A stretch of 52,458 nt of DNA, taken from NCBI RefSeq assembly GCF_016586165.1, contig NZ_BCPR01000031.1, positions 1 through 52,458 of the forward strand. Reading direction: 5' to 3'. The stretch's first letter is position 1; the number at the start of each line of letters is the position of its first letter. Shown one piece after another: positions 52,321 through 52,458 of this stretch. The DNA is from Dyella sp. EPa41 (GTDB lineage: Bacteria; Pseudomonadota; Gammaproteobacteria; Xanthomonadales; Rhodanobacteraceae). Made by a program: the position numbers and the translations under genes. The notes beneath the pieces were generated by a model. It was given only the letters and a program-made list of their open reading frames with translations, made no database searches and had not been told where the DNA came from.

Positions 52321-52458
52321 TCTCCCTCTCCCCTCCGGGGAGAGGGTTGGTGTGAGGGGTCAATCTTGCGACTAACTCCGTTCGAAGCATGTTCTGTAGC
52401 GAAGAGGACTTAAAGCCACTTCGCTGAGTCGTGATGAAACCTATGAGGCGCCGCACCC
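52260..52458 (+). repeat. Direct repeat of about 60 bp at the right edge
   Basis: A segment starting GCGAAGAGGACTTAAAGCC occurs at 52260-52319 and again at 52399-52458, about 90% identical and 139 bases apart, separated by a CTCCCTCTCCCC / GGGGAGAGGG inverted repeat near 52323-52346. The second copy runs off the window. Confidence 0.7.

Overview
The window is GC-rich gammaproteobacterial chromosome, most likely from the Xanthomonadales family Rhodanobacteraceae (Dyella, Luteibacter or Rhodanobacter type). Pointers are the engB - cytochrome c4 - thioredoxin-like lipoprotein order at the left edge, the plant-type glutamate-cysteine ligase, Oar-like TonB-dependent receptors, a homodimeric-type aceE, and abundant REP-like repeats built on GTGGGAGCGCACC...GTGCGCGAC. 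The genus call is inference from gene content. I see no tRNA, rRNA, CRISPR array, transposase, integrase or prophage core.

Layout. 1-7.6 kb: edge of a lipoprotein gene, cytochrome c4, engB, msrC, bioD, a small orphan, an M3 metallopeptidase lipoprotein and a DUF2252 protein. 7.8-12.4 kb (minus): a GT9 plus two GT39-type membrane glycosyltransferases, a lipid-linked sugar or LPS-decoration operon. 13.0-15.5 kb: nadA-nadB, the first two steps of NAD synthesis, with overlapping stop and start. 15.5-18.0 kb (minus): a LytS/LytTR-type two-component system, with a perfect 10-bp direct repeat at 21-bp period between it and a small secreted protein. 18.1-21.6 kb (minus): gshA and an OmpR-type two-component system. 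21.9-28.9 kb (minus): two tandem paralogous Oar-like TonB-dependent receptors, each with its own terminator and a long leader. 29.4-37.5 kb: a glutaredoxin/degenerate A-type carrier/rhodanese fusion, an LpxH-like phosphatase, a 1.1-kb repeat-filled gene desert, an SGNH hydrolase and alaA, rsgA, and a membrane protein coupled to a QEGLA-motif putative metallopeptidase. 37.7-40.0 kb: maeB.

40.1-49.0 kb is the least ordinary part. A minus-strand operon of three paralogous phage-tail-collar proteins and a GNAT acetyltransferase meets a DUF6916 gene tail to tail. It diverges from a 2,039-residue autotransporter with about 13 putative-Ig repeats. No other phage or contractile-injection gene is present, so this looks like a domesticated collar/adhesin module of unknown function. 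49.1-51.8 kb is aceE with a clear promoter and terminator, followed by another copy of the long intergenic repeat found at 31.6-32.6 kb.

Metabolically the window joins cofactor synthesis (biotin, NAD, glutathione), pyruvate and malate metabolism (AceE, MaeB, AlaA) and redox repair (MsrC, glutaredoxin fusion) with envelope functions (TonB receptors, glycosyltransferases, autotransporter).
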